Shown here one piece after another: positions 17,585-26,252 of a stretch of DNA of 40,318 nucleotides (its first letter is position 1; the number at the start of each line of letters is the position of its first letter). This stretch comes from Rhodopirellula sp. SM50 (lineage in GTDB: Bacteria; Planctomycetota; Planctomycetia; Pirellulales; Pirellulaceae), in assembly GCF_002289565.1 (NCBI RefSeq), contig NZ_NTFY01000011.1:21203-61520 (forward strand), written 5' to 3'. The position numbers and the translations under genes were made by a program. The notes under the pieces are model-generated. The model did no database searches. It was not told the origin of the DNA and saw only the letters and a program-made list of their open reading frames with translations.

Positions 17585-18678
17585 TGCAGGTCCTCGCGAT
17601 CGAGCCTTATTACGGTGGCAGCCATCAGGCCTTCTTGGATGGTGTGATCGCCGGCAGCCGGCACCGTTGGTCACTGGCCACGTTGCCGCCGCGTCATTGG
17701 AAATGGCGCATGCGGTCGGCGCCGGTTCAGCTCTGTCGACTGGTCGCCGATTTGGTTCCATCACACGGCGTGCCCGAGGTGGTACTGGCCAGCGACATGT
17801 TGGATCTGCCGACCTGGCTGGGGTTGGCGTCGCGCGACGCCCGGTTCCACTGGCTCGGTGACGTGCCGGTGGTGACCTACTTTCACGAGAACCAGTGGGC
17901 CTATCCGCAGGCACCCGATGCCAGGACGGACCATCATTTCGGTTTCACGAATCTGTTGACCGCCGCCGCGTCGGATGCGTGTTGGTTCAATTCGGAATTC
18001 AATCGACGGACGTTTTTTGAGCTGTCACGCGACTTCCTCAGCCGCATGCCCGATGCTCGTCGGGCGATCGATCTGACGGGGATCGAGCAGGCGAGCCGGG
18101 TGATCGCTCCGGGGTTTCGACCGCCGAAAATCCGTGACTGGGCGGATCGCGATGATGCACCGATCCGGTTGGGGTGGGTGGGGCGGTTCGAGCATGACAA
18201 GCGACCCGATCGGTTCTTGGCGTTGCTCGATTGCCTGGCCGATCGAGCGGTGCGATTCGAGTTGATTCTGCTCGGTCAGAGGGGACGTCGTCGCGAAGTG
18301 ATCGATCAGATTCACGCTCGCCACGGGGCATCGATTCTGTTTGACGACTACGCCGAGTCGCGCCAGGCGTATGAGGCTCGGCTCGGCCAAATCGACGTCG
18401 TGGTCTCGACCGCCGAACACGAGTTTTTTGGCATCGCGATGTGTGAAGCGATCTGGGCCGGCGCGATTCCGGTCACGCCCGATGGACTGAGCTATGTCGA
18501 ATACGTTCCCGAGTCACTGCGGTACGGGGCGATCGAGCAGGCCGCCGAGATCATCAAGGGATTGCAAACGCCGGCGGACCGAGAACGGCTGAGCGAGCGA
18601 TGTCGCCGTCGGATTGCCGATTACCGAATCGATCGGGTCGTGAGTGCGATCGATTCGGCGCTGGAGACGGTGGGCTAA
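17584..18678 (+). CDS. DUF3524/GTDC1-like glycosyltransferase (tRNA-queuosine mannosyltransferase family)
   Basis: A 364-residue GT-B glycosyltransferase. The N-terminal EPYYGGSHQAFLDG, the RHWKWRMR motif, YFHENQWAYP and GFTNLLTAAASDACWFNSEFN are hallmarks of the DUF3524 domain. The animal member (GTDC1/QTMAN) transfers mannose to queuosine in the tRNA-Asp anticodon. The C-terminal half is a GT4-type nucleotide-sugar domain with LGWVGRFEHDKRPD and EHEFFGIAMCEAIWAGAIPV. It is predicted soluble. ATG 17584 lies in the TGATG overlap with the UDP-sugar dehydrogenase stop; a GTG at 17578 would add two residues. The genomic coupling raises the alternative that this enzyme uses a UDP-sugar for another acceptor. 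The family call is firm; the acceptor is inferred. Confidence 0.8.
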   Translation: MQVLAIEPYYGGSHQAFLDGVIAGSRHRWSLATLPPRHWKWRMRSAPVQLCRLVADLVPSHGVPEVVLASDMLDLPTWLGLASRDARFHWLGDVPVVTYFHENQWAYPQAPDARTDHHFGFTNLLTAAASDACWFNSEFNRRTFFELSRDFLSRMPDARRAIDLTGIEQASRVIAPGFRPPKIRDWADRDDAPIRLGWVGRFEHDKRPDRFLALLDCLADRAVRFELILLGQRGRRREVIDQIHARHGASILFDDYAESRQAYEARLGQIDVVVSTAEHEFFGIAMCEAIWAGAIPVTPDGLSYVEYVPESLRYGAIEQAAEIIKGLQTPADRERLSERCRRRIADYRIDRVVSAIDSALETVG

Positions 18679-18731
18679 CGCTGCGTCAGCTCTTGAACTA
18701 GGGTGCCGCGGAAAAGGGTGAGGCCGCTCGC

Positions 18732-18792
18732 GCTGGCGCGAACCGGCTGATATCAATCGAGCATCAGCCGTTTGGCGCCAGCCTACGGGCCC
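18732..18792. repeat. Family C palindrome, copy 1
   Basis: An imperfect inverted repeat with arms GCTGGCGCGAACCGGCTGAT and its near complement ATCAGCCGTTTGGCGCCAGC, followed by CTACGGGCCC. Closely similar copies are at 33273-33343 and 33477-33547. Positions 18793-18916 add degenerate tandem copies of a GGCCCGTACGCT-like unit (18816-18845) and a duplicated GTGCGATCGAAGGCTCA. No gene is seen here. Confidence 0.8.
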
Positions 18793-18916
18793 AGGTGTGT
18801 TTTCTTCGTGCTACAGGCCCGTACGCTCTACAGGCCCGTACGCTAGCGCGAAACGGCTGATCCCATGTGCGATCGAAGGCTCAGTGCGATCGAAGGCTCA
18901 ACCGGCCGCACGTGGG

Positions 18917-21406
18917 TTACTGCGGCAACTGGTATTGCTCGAAGCCGGTTTTTTCATCGATGGTTTCGAAGAAACCCTGCTGCACCTTGCCGGCGGTCCC
19001 GTCGGACATGAACATCGCCATGATGCGTTCGGACTGCTGGGAAAAGATCGCGCGCAAGTCCGAGGTCGCCGGTTGCAAGCTGGTGCGTTTGATGACGTAG
19101 TAAACCCGTTTGGGGCCGTTGGGGGCAACGACGTGTTTGCCTCCTTCGGCATTAAAAACGGTTTTCATGAAGTCTTCATCGATCGAGTCGAGCTCGGGGA
19201 TATTGCCGATGGTGAAGCTTCCGAAGCCGACCATGTTGAGCCACGAAAAGGGTCCCAGGTCCTTGAAGTAATTTTCCTGGCGATCTTCGGGAACGAGTTC
19301 CTCCAGGGAAGTGCCGCTGTTGGCGGTTTCGGCCATCGCTTCGGCGGCCTGTTTGGCCAATTCACGCGCTTGGGCGAAACGGATCGCGGCGACGACTTCG
19401 TCACGGACTTCATCAAGCTCGGGGGTGTAGGCTTCTTTCTCTTCCGTTTTCCAGCTCAGGTAGGTTCGCTGGGATTCCAGGTCGACCGAGGTCGCCGGCG
19501 TGAAGCGTTCTTGTTTGATCACTTGGCCTTCGACGCCGAACATCATCGCGGCAAAGGGGACGCCGCGTTGGGTCAGGGCGGTGCTCTCTTCGACGGAGTC
19601 GGCGATCGGTTCGTCGGCCAGCGAAACCGGGTCGAAGGGGCCGATCTTGCGATAGCTCAGTCCCAGTTCTTCGGCGAGCGCTTTCAGGTTGGGACGTTCC
19701 GGCGGCGGCGTGGTCGCGTCGGTCCCGTCGCCGTAGATCGCGCGAGCCCGCGAGTACTTTCGCATCACGTTGCGTAGTTTGGCGATCGCCTGATCACGGG
19801 CTTCGCGGGCCGGGCCATCGACCATGGTTTGTGCGATCTGATCGCGCACCTCTTCGAAGGGCCGGTATCGCGGTTCCGGTTCGGCCGCTTCCATTTCTTC
19901 GGTCGCGGTTTCTTCGGCAGAGGTTTCCGGCTCGGCCGCGGTCTCTGATTCGGCGGAGGCGGTCTCGGGCTCGGTTTTCTCGGTCGCCGTTTCTTCGTCT
20001 TGCTGAGGTTCGTCTTGCTGGGGGGCGGCGGTTTCGGTGGAGACGTCGCTTTGCATCACGACCAGACGAACGCCGTTGCGGTCAGGGGCGATCGCCGACT
20101 GGTCGCCGGAGTCGCCGGTGGCGTCGTCCAGGTTGCCGGCTTCTTCGAGCTCTTTGGAGAACGCTTCGACTTGTTCTTGCTGGGCGGCTCGGGTGTCTTC
20201 GGCCGATTCGCTGTCGTCAGCAGCCGGGGTGTCTTCCGCCGGCGGCTCGTCGGCGGTTTCGTCCTTCATCTGCTTCGATTCGTCCGCGGCGGCGGGCTCG
20301 GACTCACCGGGCTCAGCCGGTTGAGTCGTTTCCGGTTCGGTCGTTTCCGGTTGAGTCGTTTCCGGTTGAGTCGTTTCCGGTTGAGTCGTTTCCGGTTGAG
20401 TCGTTTCCGGTTGAGTCGTTTCCGGTTGAGTCGTTTCCGGTTCGGTCGTTTCCGGCAAGATCACGACATCCGCCGGCAACTGGAACGCTCCGCCGGCCTT
20501 GCGTTGTTCGTATTCGGCTTTGATTTCTTCTTCGGACAATTTGGCGACTTCGGCATCGCGAAACGCTTGCAGTTCGCCGAGCACGTATTCAAAGCTCGCC
20601 GTTTCGCGTCGGCGGAAGCCTGGTTCGGGGGATTGATCGTTGGGGTAGCGGTCTTTTCCGGCTTCGTAGACGGCGACGACTTCGGATTCGGAGGGGTTGG
20701 CGTCGGTTTCGGCGACGTAGTCATCGACCAGCACGCCGTAGGCATTGATGGTGGCTTTTTGGTTCAGTTTCAGGAAGTTATTCCAGTGATCCAGCGGCGA
20801 TTGCAGCGGGAACTGGCCGCGGGCGACGGTGGCACTGGCACCGCGGAGGTAGAGGTTCGCCAGGAGCTGTTTTCGCAGCATGTCGTACAGCTGGTACTGG
20901 CCCATTTGGTTGTTCGTTTCGCGCCGCAGCAGCGCGAACATCTCGCGCTCGCTCAGCTTGCCGTCGGTGAATTGTTCCATCCAGATGTCCAGCGAGGTGT
21001 CATCGAGTGCAAAGCCTTGTTCTTGGGCTTCGGCGGCGAATTGCAGGGTTCGGATCGACATGTCGTCGCTGGGCGAGCCGTTGATTCCGACCGATTGGAT
21101 CTGATTGGATTGTTGGTCGAAGGTAAATCCGGGGACTTTCGGCGTGCCCCCACGGCGGATCGTTTCTTCGGCCAATTTGCGCAGGTACTGCACCGTGGCG
21201 TAATGTTTCTGGGTGAATCCGTTGACGCGGCTGGCCGTCAGTGACACGCCGTTGAACTCGGCCAGGACCGGATCGGTCATGCCGGGTCCGGTCCGCCGCA
21301 TGTACTCCGAAACTGTCGGCAGCACCACAAAGGCGAACATGGCCAGCAGAATCAGGAAGGTCATGGTGACCTTTTGATTGCGTCGAAACAGCTCCAGAGG
21401 ACTCAT
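18917..21406 (-). CDS. PpiD/SurA-like membrane-anchored periplasmic chaperone with ETTQP repeats
   Basis: An 829-residue protein starting MSPLELFRRNQK, with one TM at about 13-31 (VTMTFLILLAMFAFVVLP), so the bulk is periplasmic. After the anchor, VLAEFNGVSLTASRVNGF is a SurA-N-like start of PpiD proteins, and the long helical middle and EVRDQIAQTMVDGPAREARDQ are also PpiD-like. I see no clear parvulin catalytic domain, so isomerase activity is doubtful. Residues 318-362 are nine ETTQP/ETTEP pentapeptides, and residues to about 550 are Glu/Ala/Thr-rich and probably disordered. The likely role is folding or quality control of exported proteins. It is divergent from topA with about 250 bp between starts. 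Confidence 0.75.
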   Translation of the reverse strand: MSPLELFRRNQKVTMTFLILLAMFAFVVLPTVSEYMRRTGPGMTDPVLAEFNGVSLTASRVNGFTQKHYATVQYLRKLAEETIRRGGTPKVPGFTFDQQSNQIQSVGINGSPSDDMSIRTLQFAAEAQEQGFALDDTSLDIWMEQFTDGKLSEREMFALLRRETNNQMGQYQLYDMLRKQLLANLYLRGASATVARGQFPLQSPLDHWNNFLKLNQKATINAYGVLVDDYVAETDANPSESEVVAVYEAGKDRYPNDQSPEPGFRRRETASFEYVLGELQAFRDAEVAKLSEEEIKAEYEQRKAGGAFQLPADVVILPETTEPETTQPETTQPETTQPETTQPETTQPETTQPETTEPETTQPAEPGESEPAAADESKQMKDETADEPPAEDTPAADDSESAEDTRAAQQEQVEAFSKELEEAGNLDDATGDSGDQSAIAPDRNGVRLVVMQSDVSTETAAPQQDEPQQDEETATEKTEPETASAESETAAEPETSAEETATEEMEAAEPEPRYRPFEEVRDQIAQTMVDGPAREARDQAIAKLRNVMRKYSRARAIYGDGTDATTPPPERPNLKALAEELGLSYRKIGPFDPVSLADEPIADSVEESTALTQRGVPFAAMMFGVEGQVIKQERFTPATSVDLESQRTYLSWKTEEKEAYTPELDEVRDEVVAAIRFAQARELAKQAAEAMAETANSGTSLEELVPEDRQENYFKDLGPFSWLNMVGFGSFTIGNIPELDSIDEDFMKTVFNAEGGKHVVAPNGPKRVYYVIKRTSLQPATSDLRAIFSQQSERIMAMFMSDGTAGKVQQGFFETIDEKTGFEQYQLPQ
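20321..20455. repeat. 15-bp tandem array, nine units, inside a gene
   Basis: Nine head-to-tail 15-bp units (plus-strand form GTTGAGTCGTTTCCG) encode ETTEP, six ETTQP, ETTEP and ETTQP on the minus strand. Most units are identical at the DNA level, pointing to recent expansion. The array is in frame and 135 bp long. Confidence 0.9.
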
Positions 21407-21579
21407 AGTGGGGGCTTTCGGAGTGGAGAAAAGGAACGGGGGTGCAGAAATGGGAAGCGGAAAGCGTATCGCCGCGTCTTTTCAAGGGTCAAGCCGGAAT
21501 CACGCTAATTCGCGTTGCTTGCCGGCGGCTTGTCGGTTATCCAGACGGATCGCGGCGGCAGCTTCTTGAGCTTAGCGGA

Positions 21580-21609
21580 TTGACGAGATCCTGCCTTCAC
21601 CGCTACCAC
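21580..21609 (+). promoter_or_regulatory. Possible topA promoter
   Basis: TTGACG at 21580-21585 is a good -35-like hexamer. The -10 position (TACCAC at 21604-21609, 18-bp spacer) is weak. It is about 50 bases before ATG 21660. Confidence 0.25.
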
Positions 21610-21659
21610 TAAACCGAGCGAACCCGATCTACCGACCCCGAGAACAACAGCTTTTTTTG

Positions 21660-24398
21660 ATGGCAAAGAGCAACGGCAAGAGCCTGGTGATCGTCGAATC
21701 ACCCGCAAAAGCACGCACGATCTCGAAGTTTTTAGGCGCGGCTTATCAAGTCGAAGCCAGCATCGGGCACGTCCGAGATCTCCCCGAAGGCAAGAAAGAT
21801 GTTCCCGATAAGTATCGGGATCAGCCGTGGGCGTACCTGGGGGTGAACGTCGACGAGGGGTTCGAGCCACTCTATATCGTGCCGACGGAGAAAAAAAAAC
21901 ACGTCAGCAAATTGAAGGCGGCACTGAAGGAAGCAGACAGCCTGTATCTGGCGACCGATGAAGACCGCGAGGGTGAGGCGATCAGCTGGCACCTTCACGA
22001 ATTGTTGAAGCCGAAAGTGCCCGTGCACCGACTGGTTTTCCACGAAATCACCAAAGAAGCGATCACCGACGCGCTCCAACACACCCGGGAAATCGACCAG
22101 GGGTTGGTCCGGGCACAGGAGACGCGGCGGATTCTCGATCGCCTGTATGGCTACGACATGTCCCAGTTGCTGTGGCGAAAGGTCGGCAGCGGGACCTCGG
22201 CCGGCCGGGTGCAAAGCGTGGCGGTGCGGTTGATCGTCCAGCGGGAACGGGAGCGAATCGCGTTCGTCAAAGCGACTTACTGGGACATCGATGCGGTGTT
22301 CCAAACCGGCAGCAACGAATCGCTGCCGGCGACCCTGACCCGGTACAACGACAAAAAAGTGCCGACGGGGAAGGATTTTGATTCCGAAACCGGCAAGCCG
22401 ACCAAACCCGACTTGCTGTTGCTCAGCGAACAGGAAACCAACGAGCTGGCCGAAAGGTTGCGGACCACCCCGTTCGCCGTGTCCAAGGTCGAGGTCAAGC
22501 CGTTTTCCGAACGCCCCCGAGCACCGTTCACCACCAGTACCCTGCAGCAGGAAGCCAACCGCAAGCTGGGATTTGGCGCCAAACGCACGATGGGTGCCGC
22601 CCAGAAACTGTACGAAAACGGTTACATCACCTACATGCGGACCGACAGCACGACGCTGTCCAAAGAGGCGATCTCGGCGGCCCGTTCGCTGGTCCAGTCC
22701 GTGTACGGCGAAAAGTACCTGCACCCGAGCGTGCGGGTGTACAAGGGCAAGGTCAAAAACGCCCAGGAGGCTCACGAAGCGATTCGCCCGGCCGGTACCA
22801 GCTTTCCAACCCCGGAATCGCTGCGGGGCCAGCTGGATTCGGATCAATTCCGGCTTTACGACCTGATCTGGAAACGGACGGTCGCCTGCCAGATGGCCGA
22901 TGCCCGCAAGCAGCGAATCAGCGTGGTGATCGAGGGCGGCGGTGCAACGTTCACCGCGACCGGGACCAGCATTCTGTTTGAAGGTTTCCTGCGAGCCTAC
23001 GTCGAAGGCAGCGATAACCCCGAAGCCGAATTGGCCGACAAAGAGCGGATCTTGCCCAATGTCGCCGAAAACGATCCGTTAGATCCAAAGTCGATGGATC
23101 CCAAGAGTCACACGACCCAGCCGCCGGCGCGATTCACCGAAGCTTCGCTGACGCGGACGCTGGAAGAAAAAGGGATCGGTCGCCCGAGTACGTTCGCTTC
23201 GATTATCGGCACGATCACCGACGAACGCCGGAATTACATTTACAAAAAAGGCAACGCGCTGGTCCCCAGTTGGCGTGCTTTCAGCGTCACGCGGTTGATG
23301 GAAGAGCACTTCGGGACGCTGGTCGATTACCAGTTCACCGCCGACATGGAGGACTTTTTGGACTCGATCAGCCGCAACGAAGGCGGTTCGGAAGAGTACC
23401 TGCGGCGGTTCTATTTCGGCGACGACGGTCCTGCCAGCGATGCGATCAAGCAATTGGCGGCCGACCATAACGTCGCGCTCAAACCGCGGCTGGAAAAGAA
23501 GCTCGAAGAGATCGATCCCCGCGTGACCGCGCGGTTTTTGATCGGGACGCCGACCGAGGGCGAGCACCGCGACGAGGTGTTCGTGCGGGTCGGCAAGTAC
23601 GGGCCGTTCTTGGAACAGGGCGAACGCAAGGCGCCCATTCCCGAAGGCCTGCCGCCGGACGAATTGGATTTGACCAAGGCGATCGAGTTGCTCGATGCCG
23701 GGCAGGTCGAAGAGGAGCCGTTGGGGATTCACCCGGAAACCGGGAAGCCGATTTACGTCAAAATCGGTCGCTTCGGCCCCTACGTCCAATTGGGCGCACC
23801 CGACGACGAGGAAAAGAAAAACCAATCGCTGCTCAAGGGCATGGTGATCGAAGATTTGACGCTGGAGATGGCGTGCAAGCTGCTCGAATTGCCGCGAACG
23901 CTGGGGAATTTCCCCGACAACGACCAACCCATCCAAGCCTTCGACGGTCGCTATGGGCCTTACGTCAAATGCGAAAAGGAAACGCGATCGCTGCCCGACG
24001 GAGTCTCCCCGCTGGAGGTCACGCTCGAGGAGGCGATCAAATTGCTGCGCGAGCCCAAGCGGCGAGGTCGCGCGGCGCCGAAGGAGCCGATCAAGGTGTT
24101 TGAGGCCAAATCGCCGGTGACCGAAGGCGAGGTCAAGGTGCTCGACGGGCGTTACGGGCCCTACGTGACCGACGGCGACACGAACGCCTCCCTGCCCAAG
24201 GGCGTCGATCCGAAAGAGTTGACGTTCGAGTCCGCGATCGATCTGTTGGCCGAGCGGGCCGCCAAGGGTGGTTCGAAGAAAAAGAAGAAAAAGAAAAAGG
24301 CCGCCAAAAAGAAAAAGGCGACGAAAAAGAAGTCGACCAAGAAGAAGGCGACGAAGAAAAAGGCCACCAAGAAGAAGGGTGTCAAGAAAAAGGCGTAG
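21660..24398 (+). CDS. topA: DNA topoisomerase I
   Basis: A type IA topoisomerase of 912 residues that relaxes negative supercoils by a Tyr-linked single-strand break. The TOPRIM domain begins SLVIVESPAKARTISKFLG and carries the acidic cluster ATDEDREGEAISWH. Tyr325 in NGYITYMRTDST is the catalytic residue by comparison with the E. coli enzyme. The core gate domain includes ARFTEASLTRTLEEKGIGRPSTFA in pieces. The C-terminus has three topoisomerase C-terminal repeats with GRFGPYVQLG, GRYGPYVKCE and GRYGPYVTDG rather than classical zinc fingers. The last 41 residues are almost pure Lys with Ala/Thr/Ser, a DNA-contacting tail. ATG 21660 is preferred over the preceding TTG. Confidence 0.95.
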   Translation: MAKSNGKSLVIVESPAKARTISKFLGAAYQVEASIGHVRDLPEGKKDVPDKYRDQPWAYLGVNVDEGFEPLYIVPTEKKKHVSKLKAALKEADSLYLATDEDREGEAISWHLHELLKPKVPVHRLVFHEITKEAITDALQHTREIDQGLVRAQETRRILDRLYGYDMSQLLWRKVGSGTSAGRVQSVAVRLIVQRERERIAFVKATYWDIDAVFQTGSNESLPATLTRYNDKKVPTGKDFDSETGKPTKPDLLLLSEQETNELAERLRTTPFAVSKVEVKPFSERPRAPFTTSTLQQEANRKLGFGAKRTMGAAQKLYENGYITYMRTDSTTLSKEAISAARSLVQSVYGEKYLHPSVRVYKGKVKNAQEAHEAIRPAGTSFPTPESLRGQLDSDQFRLYDLIWKRTVACQMADARKQRISVVIEGGGATFTATGTSILFEGFLRAYVEGSDNPEAELADKERILPNVAENDPLDPKSMDPKSHTTQPPARFTEASLTRTLEEKGIGRPSTFASIIGTITDERRNYIYKKGNALVPSWRAFSVTRLMEEHFGTLVDYQFTADMEDFLDSISRNEGGSEEYLRRFYFGDDGPASDAIKQLAADHNVALKPRLEKKLEEIDPRVTARFLIGTPTEGEHRDEVFVRVGKYGPFLEQGERKAPIPEGLPPDELDLTKAIELLDAGQVEEEPLGIHPETGKPIYVKIGRFGPYVQLGAPDDEEKKNQSLLKGMVIEDLTLEMACKLLELPRTLGNFPDNDQPIQAFDGRYGPYVKCEKETRSLPDGVSPLEVTLEEAIKLLREPKRRGRAAPKEPIKVFEAKSPVTEGEVKVLDGRYGPYVTDGDTNASLPKGVDPKELTFESAIDLLAERAAKGGSKKKKKKKKAAKKKKATKKKSTKKKATKKKATKKKGVKKKA

Positions 24399-24669
24399 CT
24401 GAAAGTGGGATAGGCTTCCAGCCTGTCGAATCCACTGCCCACTTGTTCCCTGGCTCCGGCCCACGCCGTGAACGATTTATTTCCTGTGTTTGACGAGGTT
24501 TTAGCGGCAGGGCGCAAGCCCTCCGATTCCGCATCGTTGCCAACACACCGGAGGGCTCGCGCCCTACCGCTAGAAAGTCGTTCACGGCTCCGCCTCTGGA
24601 CAGGGACCCGCATGTGGCAGAGCCACACCGTCCTCGCGTTTCCAGGCGGAGCCTGGCAACGAGGGCGAA

Positions 24670-24730
24670 GTGGGATAGGCTTCCAGCCTGTCAAATCCGC
24701 TGTTCCCGACAGGCTGGAAGCCTGTCCCAC
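24670..24730. repeat. Family B hairpin, 23-bp arms
   Basis: The left arm starts GTGGGATAGGCTTCCAGCC and the right arm is its near complement ending CCTGTCCCAC, with a 15-base loop. Related copies occur at 26024-26216 and 37343-37400. Confidence 0.85.
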
Positions 24731-24822
24731 ATCGAAACGCACTACTCGGCGGGCCGAAAACTGACTAAACTTCGCGGCCCCACCGAAAACATCCAAACAT
24801 TTCTAACCCCCATTCACTTTCT

Positions 24823-24826
24823 GGAG
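24823..24826 (+). promoter_or_regulatory. Ribosome-binding site of the small basic protein
   Basis: GGAG six bases before ATG 24833. It decides the start, since the frame is open further upstream through repeats. Confidence 0.6.
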
Positions 24827-24832
24827 TTCCCT

Positions 24833-25015
24833 ATGCCAAGTGGCATCGAACGAGTCCGCGAGATCAAACGCCTTCGAACCCGCCGTAAAAAGGTCGCCAA
24901 ATTGCTGGCCCGAGCCAAGGCCGGAACGATGGACAAGTCGGAAGTGGTCCGAAAACTGAAACGATTGACGCCCGGTGCGGATGTGATCATCGAGCGTGAA
25001 GGCCTGAAGTCCTAA
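24833..25015 (+). CDS. Small basic planctomycete protein (DUF6800-like)
   Basis: A 60-residue, strongly basic protein: MPSGIERVREIKRLRTRRK, a helical KVAKLLARAKAG, then KLKRLTPGADVIIEREGL. I believe it matches a small family restricted to planctomycetes (DUF6800), but this is from memory of the pattern. No domain of known function. The even spread of Lys/Arg along a predicted helix suggests nucleic-acid or ribosome contact, which is inference. A GGAG site and ATG set the start. It lies alone between repeats and the ABC operon. Confidence 0.7.
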   Translation: MPSGIERVREIKRLRTRRKKVAKLLARAKAGTMDKSEVVRKLKRLTPGADVIIEREGLKS

Positions 25016-25175
25016 GGCGTCCCGCCGATCGGCTTTCCTGTCTCGGCCCTCTCGCGGCCTGTGCCGCCGCAGGACTCTTCACTCGCCCCCCCTGCCCCGC
25101 CGCGAGGCTGTCTTTGGCCATCTCGCGTTCGGCATGGCGGTTTGTGATGCTGTCGTCACCGTCATGGCACGCGTC

Positions 25176-25193
25176 CGCCGAAATTTCTCGGCG
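25176..25193. other. Hairpin upstream of the ABC operon
   Basis: CGCCGA and TCGGCG pair across a 6-base loop. It lies about 80 bases before ATG 25273 with no T-run. The rest of 25016-25272 shows nothing else I can support. Confidence 0.4.
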
Positions 25194-25272
25194 ACGTCTC
25201 TGAACCACGCTTCGGCTTGAGGCGTACCTGACGCTTGACGTCTACCCCGACCCCTACCCCCAACAGACGAAC

Positions 25273-26016
25273 ATGACAACGACGGAACAGCGGCGTCCGA
25301 TGATCGAAGCGGACGGACTGAGCAAGTTCTATGGTCCGTTCGCGGCGGCCCGCGAGGTTACCTTCTCGGTGTTGCAGGGCGAACTGGTTGCCTTTCTCGG
25401 CCCCAACGGTGCCGGAAAGAGCACCACGATGAAAATGCTGACCGGCTACATCGCGCCGAGTGAAGGTGAGGCGAGGATCGCCGGGCACAACATGATGGAC
25501 GACCGCATCGAGGGCAGTCGTCATCTGGGCTACCTGCCCGAAAGTGGTCCGCTGTACATGGAAATGACGCCCTCGGGGATGCTGGACTTCTTCGCCGAAG
25601 CACGGGGATTGGTCGGAGCCAAGAAGCGAGACCGTGTCGAAGCGGTCGTCGAGATCTGTGACCTGTCGTCGGTGATGTACAAACCGATCAGCAAGCTTTC
25701 CAAGGGATTCAAGCAGCGGGTCGGGATGAGCCAGGCCTTGCTGCATGATCCGGATGTGTTGATTCTGGATGAGCCGACCGCGGGGTTGGACCCCAACCAA
25801 ATTCGTGGCGTCCGCAAGACGATGCGGAAGTTGGCCGAGACCAAGACGATTTTGTTGTCGACCCACATTTTGCAAGAGGTCGAAGCGATGGCCAACCGCG
25901 TCGTGATGATCAACGAAGGGCGTCTGGTCTACGACGGCGACGTGCAAGGTTTGCGCGAGCACGGCAACGACGATTTGGATCAAGCATTCCATCAATTGAC
26001 CCAGTTCGACGCGTGA
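25273..26016 (+). CDS. ABC transporter ATPase, GldA/NosF-like
   Basis: A 247-residue ABC ATPase. Walker A GPNGAGKST is at 43-51, the signature LSKGFKQRVG at 142-151, Walker B LILDEP at 163-168, and the switch His198 in LLSTH. The sequence is of the ABC-2 exporter class (CcmA/NosF/GldA group). It is followed by a permease-GldG fusion and a DUF4340 protein, the standard companions of GldA-like ATPases. It would energise the membrane complex described next. The substrate is unknown; gliding function is established only for Bacteroidetes relatives. Confidence 0.9.
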   Translation: MTTTEQRRPMIEADGLSKFYGPFAAAREVTFSVLQGELVAFLGPNGAGKSTTMKMLTGYIAPSEGEARIAGHNMMDDRIEGSRHLGYLPESGPLYMEMTPSGMLDFFAEARGLVGAKKRDRVEAVVEICDLSSVMYKPISKLSKGFKQRVGMSQALLHDPDVLILDEPTAGLDPNQIRGVRKTMRKLAETKTILLSTHILQEVEAMANRVVMINEGRLVYDGDVQGLREHGNDDLDQAFHQLTQFDA

Positions 26017-26023
26017 TAGAACT

Positions 26024-26216
26024 GTGGGATAGGCTGGAAGCCTGTCATCAACGACAGGCTGGAAGCCTATCCCACGAGTTTTGACAGGCTGGAAGCCTAT
26101 CCCACGAATGACAGGCTGGAAGCCTATCCCACGAATGACAGGCTGGAAGCCTATCCCACGAATGATTGACAGGCTGGAAGCCTATCCCACGATGATAGGC
26201 CGGATGCCTGTTCCAC
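26024..26216. repeat. Family B repeat array
   Basis: One inverted unit at 26024-26046, then five direct copies of a unit starting GACAGGCTGGAAGCCTATCC at 26053, 26083, 26110, 26137 and 26168 (spacings 27-31 bp), and a degenerate end copy near 26195-26216. It sits between the ATPase and permease genes of one operon, so it is probably transcribed. Each core AGGCTGGAAGCCT is itself a short palindrome. Confidence 0.9.
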
Positions 26217-26252
26217 ACGTTCCCACCCCACACCTTCTCTGCCCGATTCGCT

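Larger units (their letters stand above)
24399..24832. repeat. Repeat-filled space after topA (families A and B)
   Basis: This 434-bp space has no gene upstream of the next ATG. It contains a family B unit at 24407-24428. A nested family A element at 24465-24592 follows, closely related to the one at 38453-38580 and containing the TTAGCGG...CCGCTA palindrome. A near-perfect family B hairpin at 24670-24730 has 23-bp arms around a 15-base loop. Open frames through it (for example the TGWKPIP-like translations) are artefacts of the repeats. Confidence 0.8.

Noticed and set aside
20000..21244. 414-codon plus-strand frame with SRFRL repeats
   Set aside because: The repeats are the complement of the ETTQP array; the minus-strand gene has the anchor and domain pattern.
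23079..24464. 461-codon minus-strand frame over the end of topA
   Set aside because: Its Leu/Phe-rich start is only the complement of the Lys-rich TopA tail.
26024..26216. CRISPR array
   Set aside because: The repeats are about 23-27 bp but spacers are only a few bases long and no cas genes are present.
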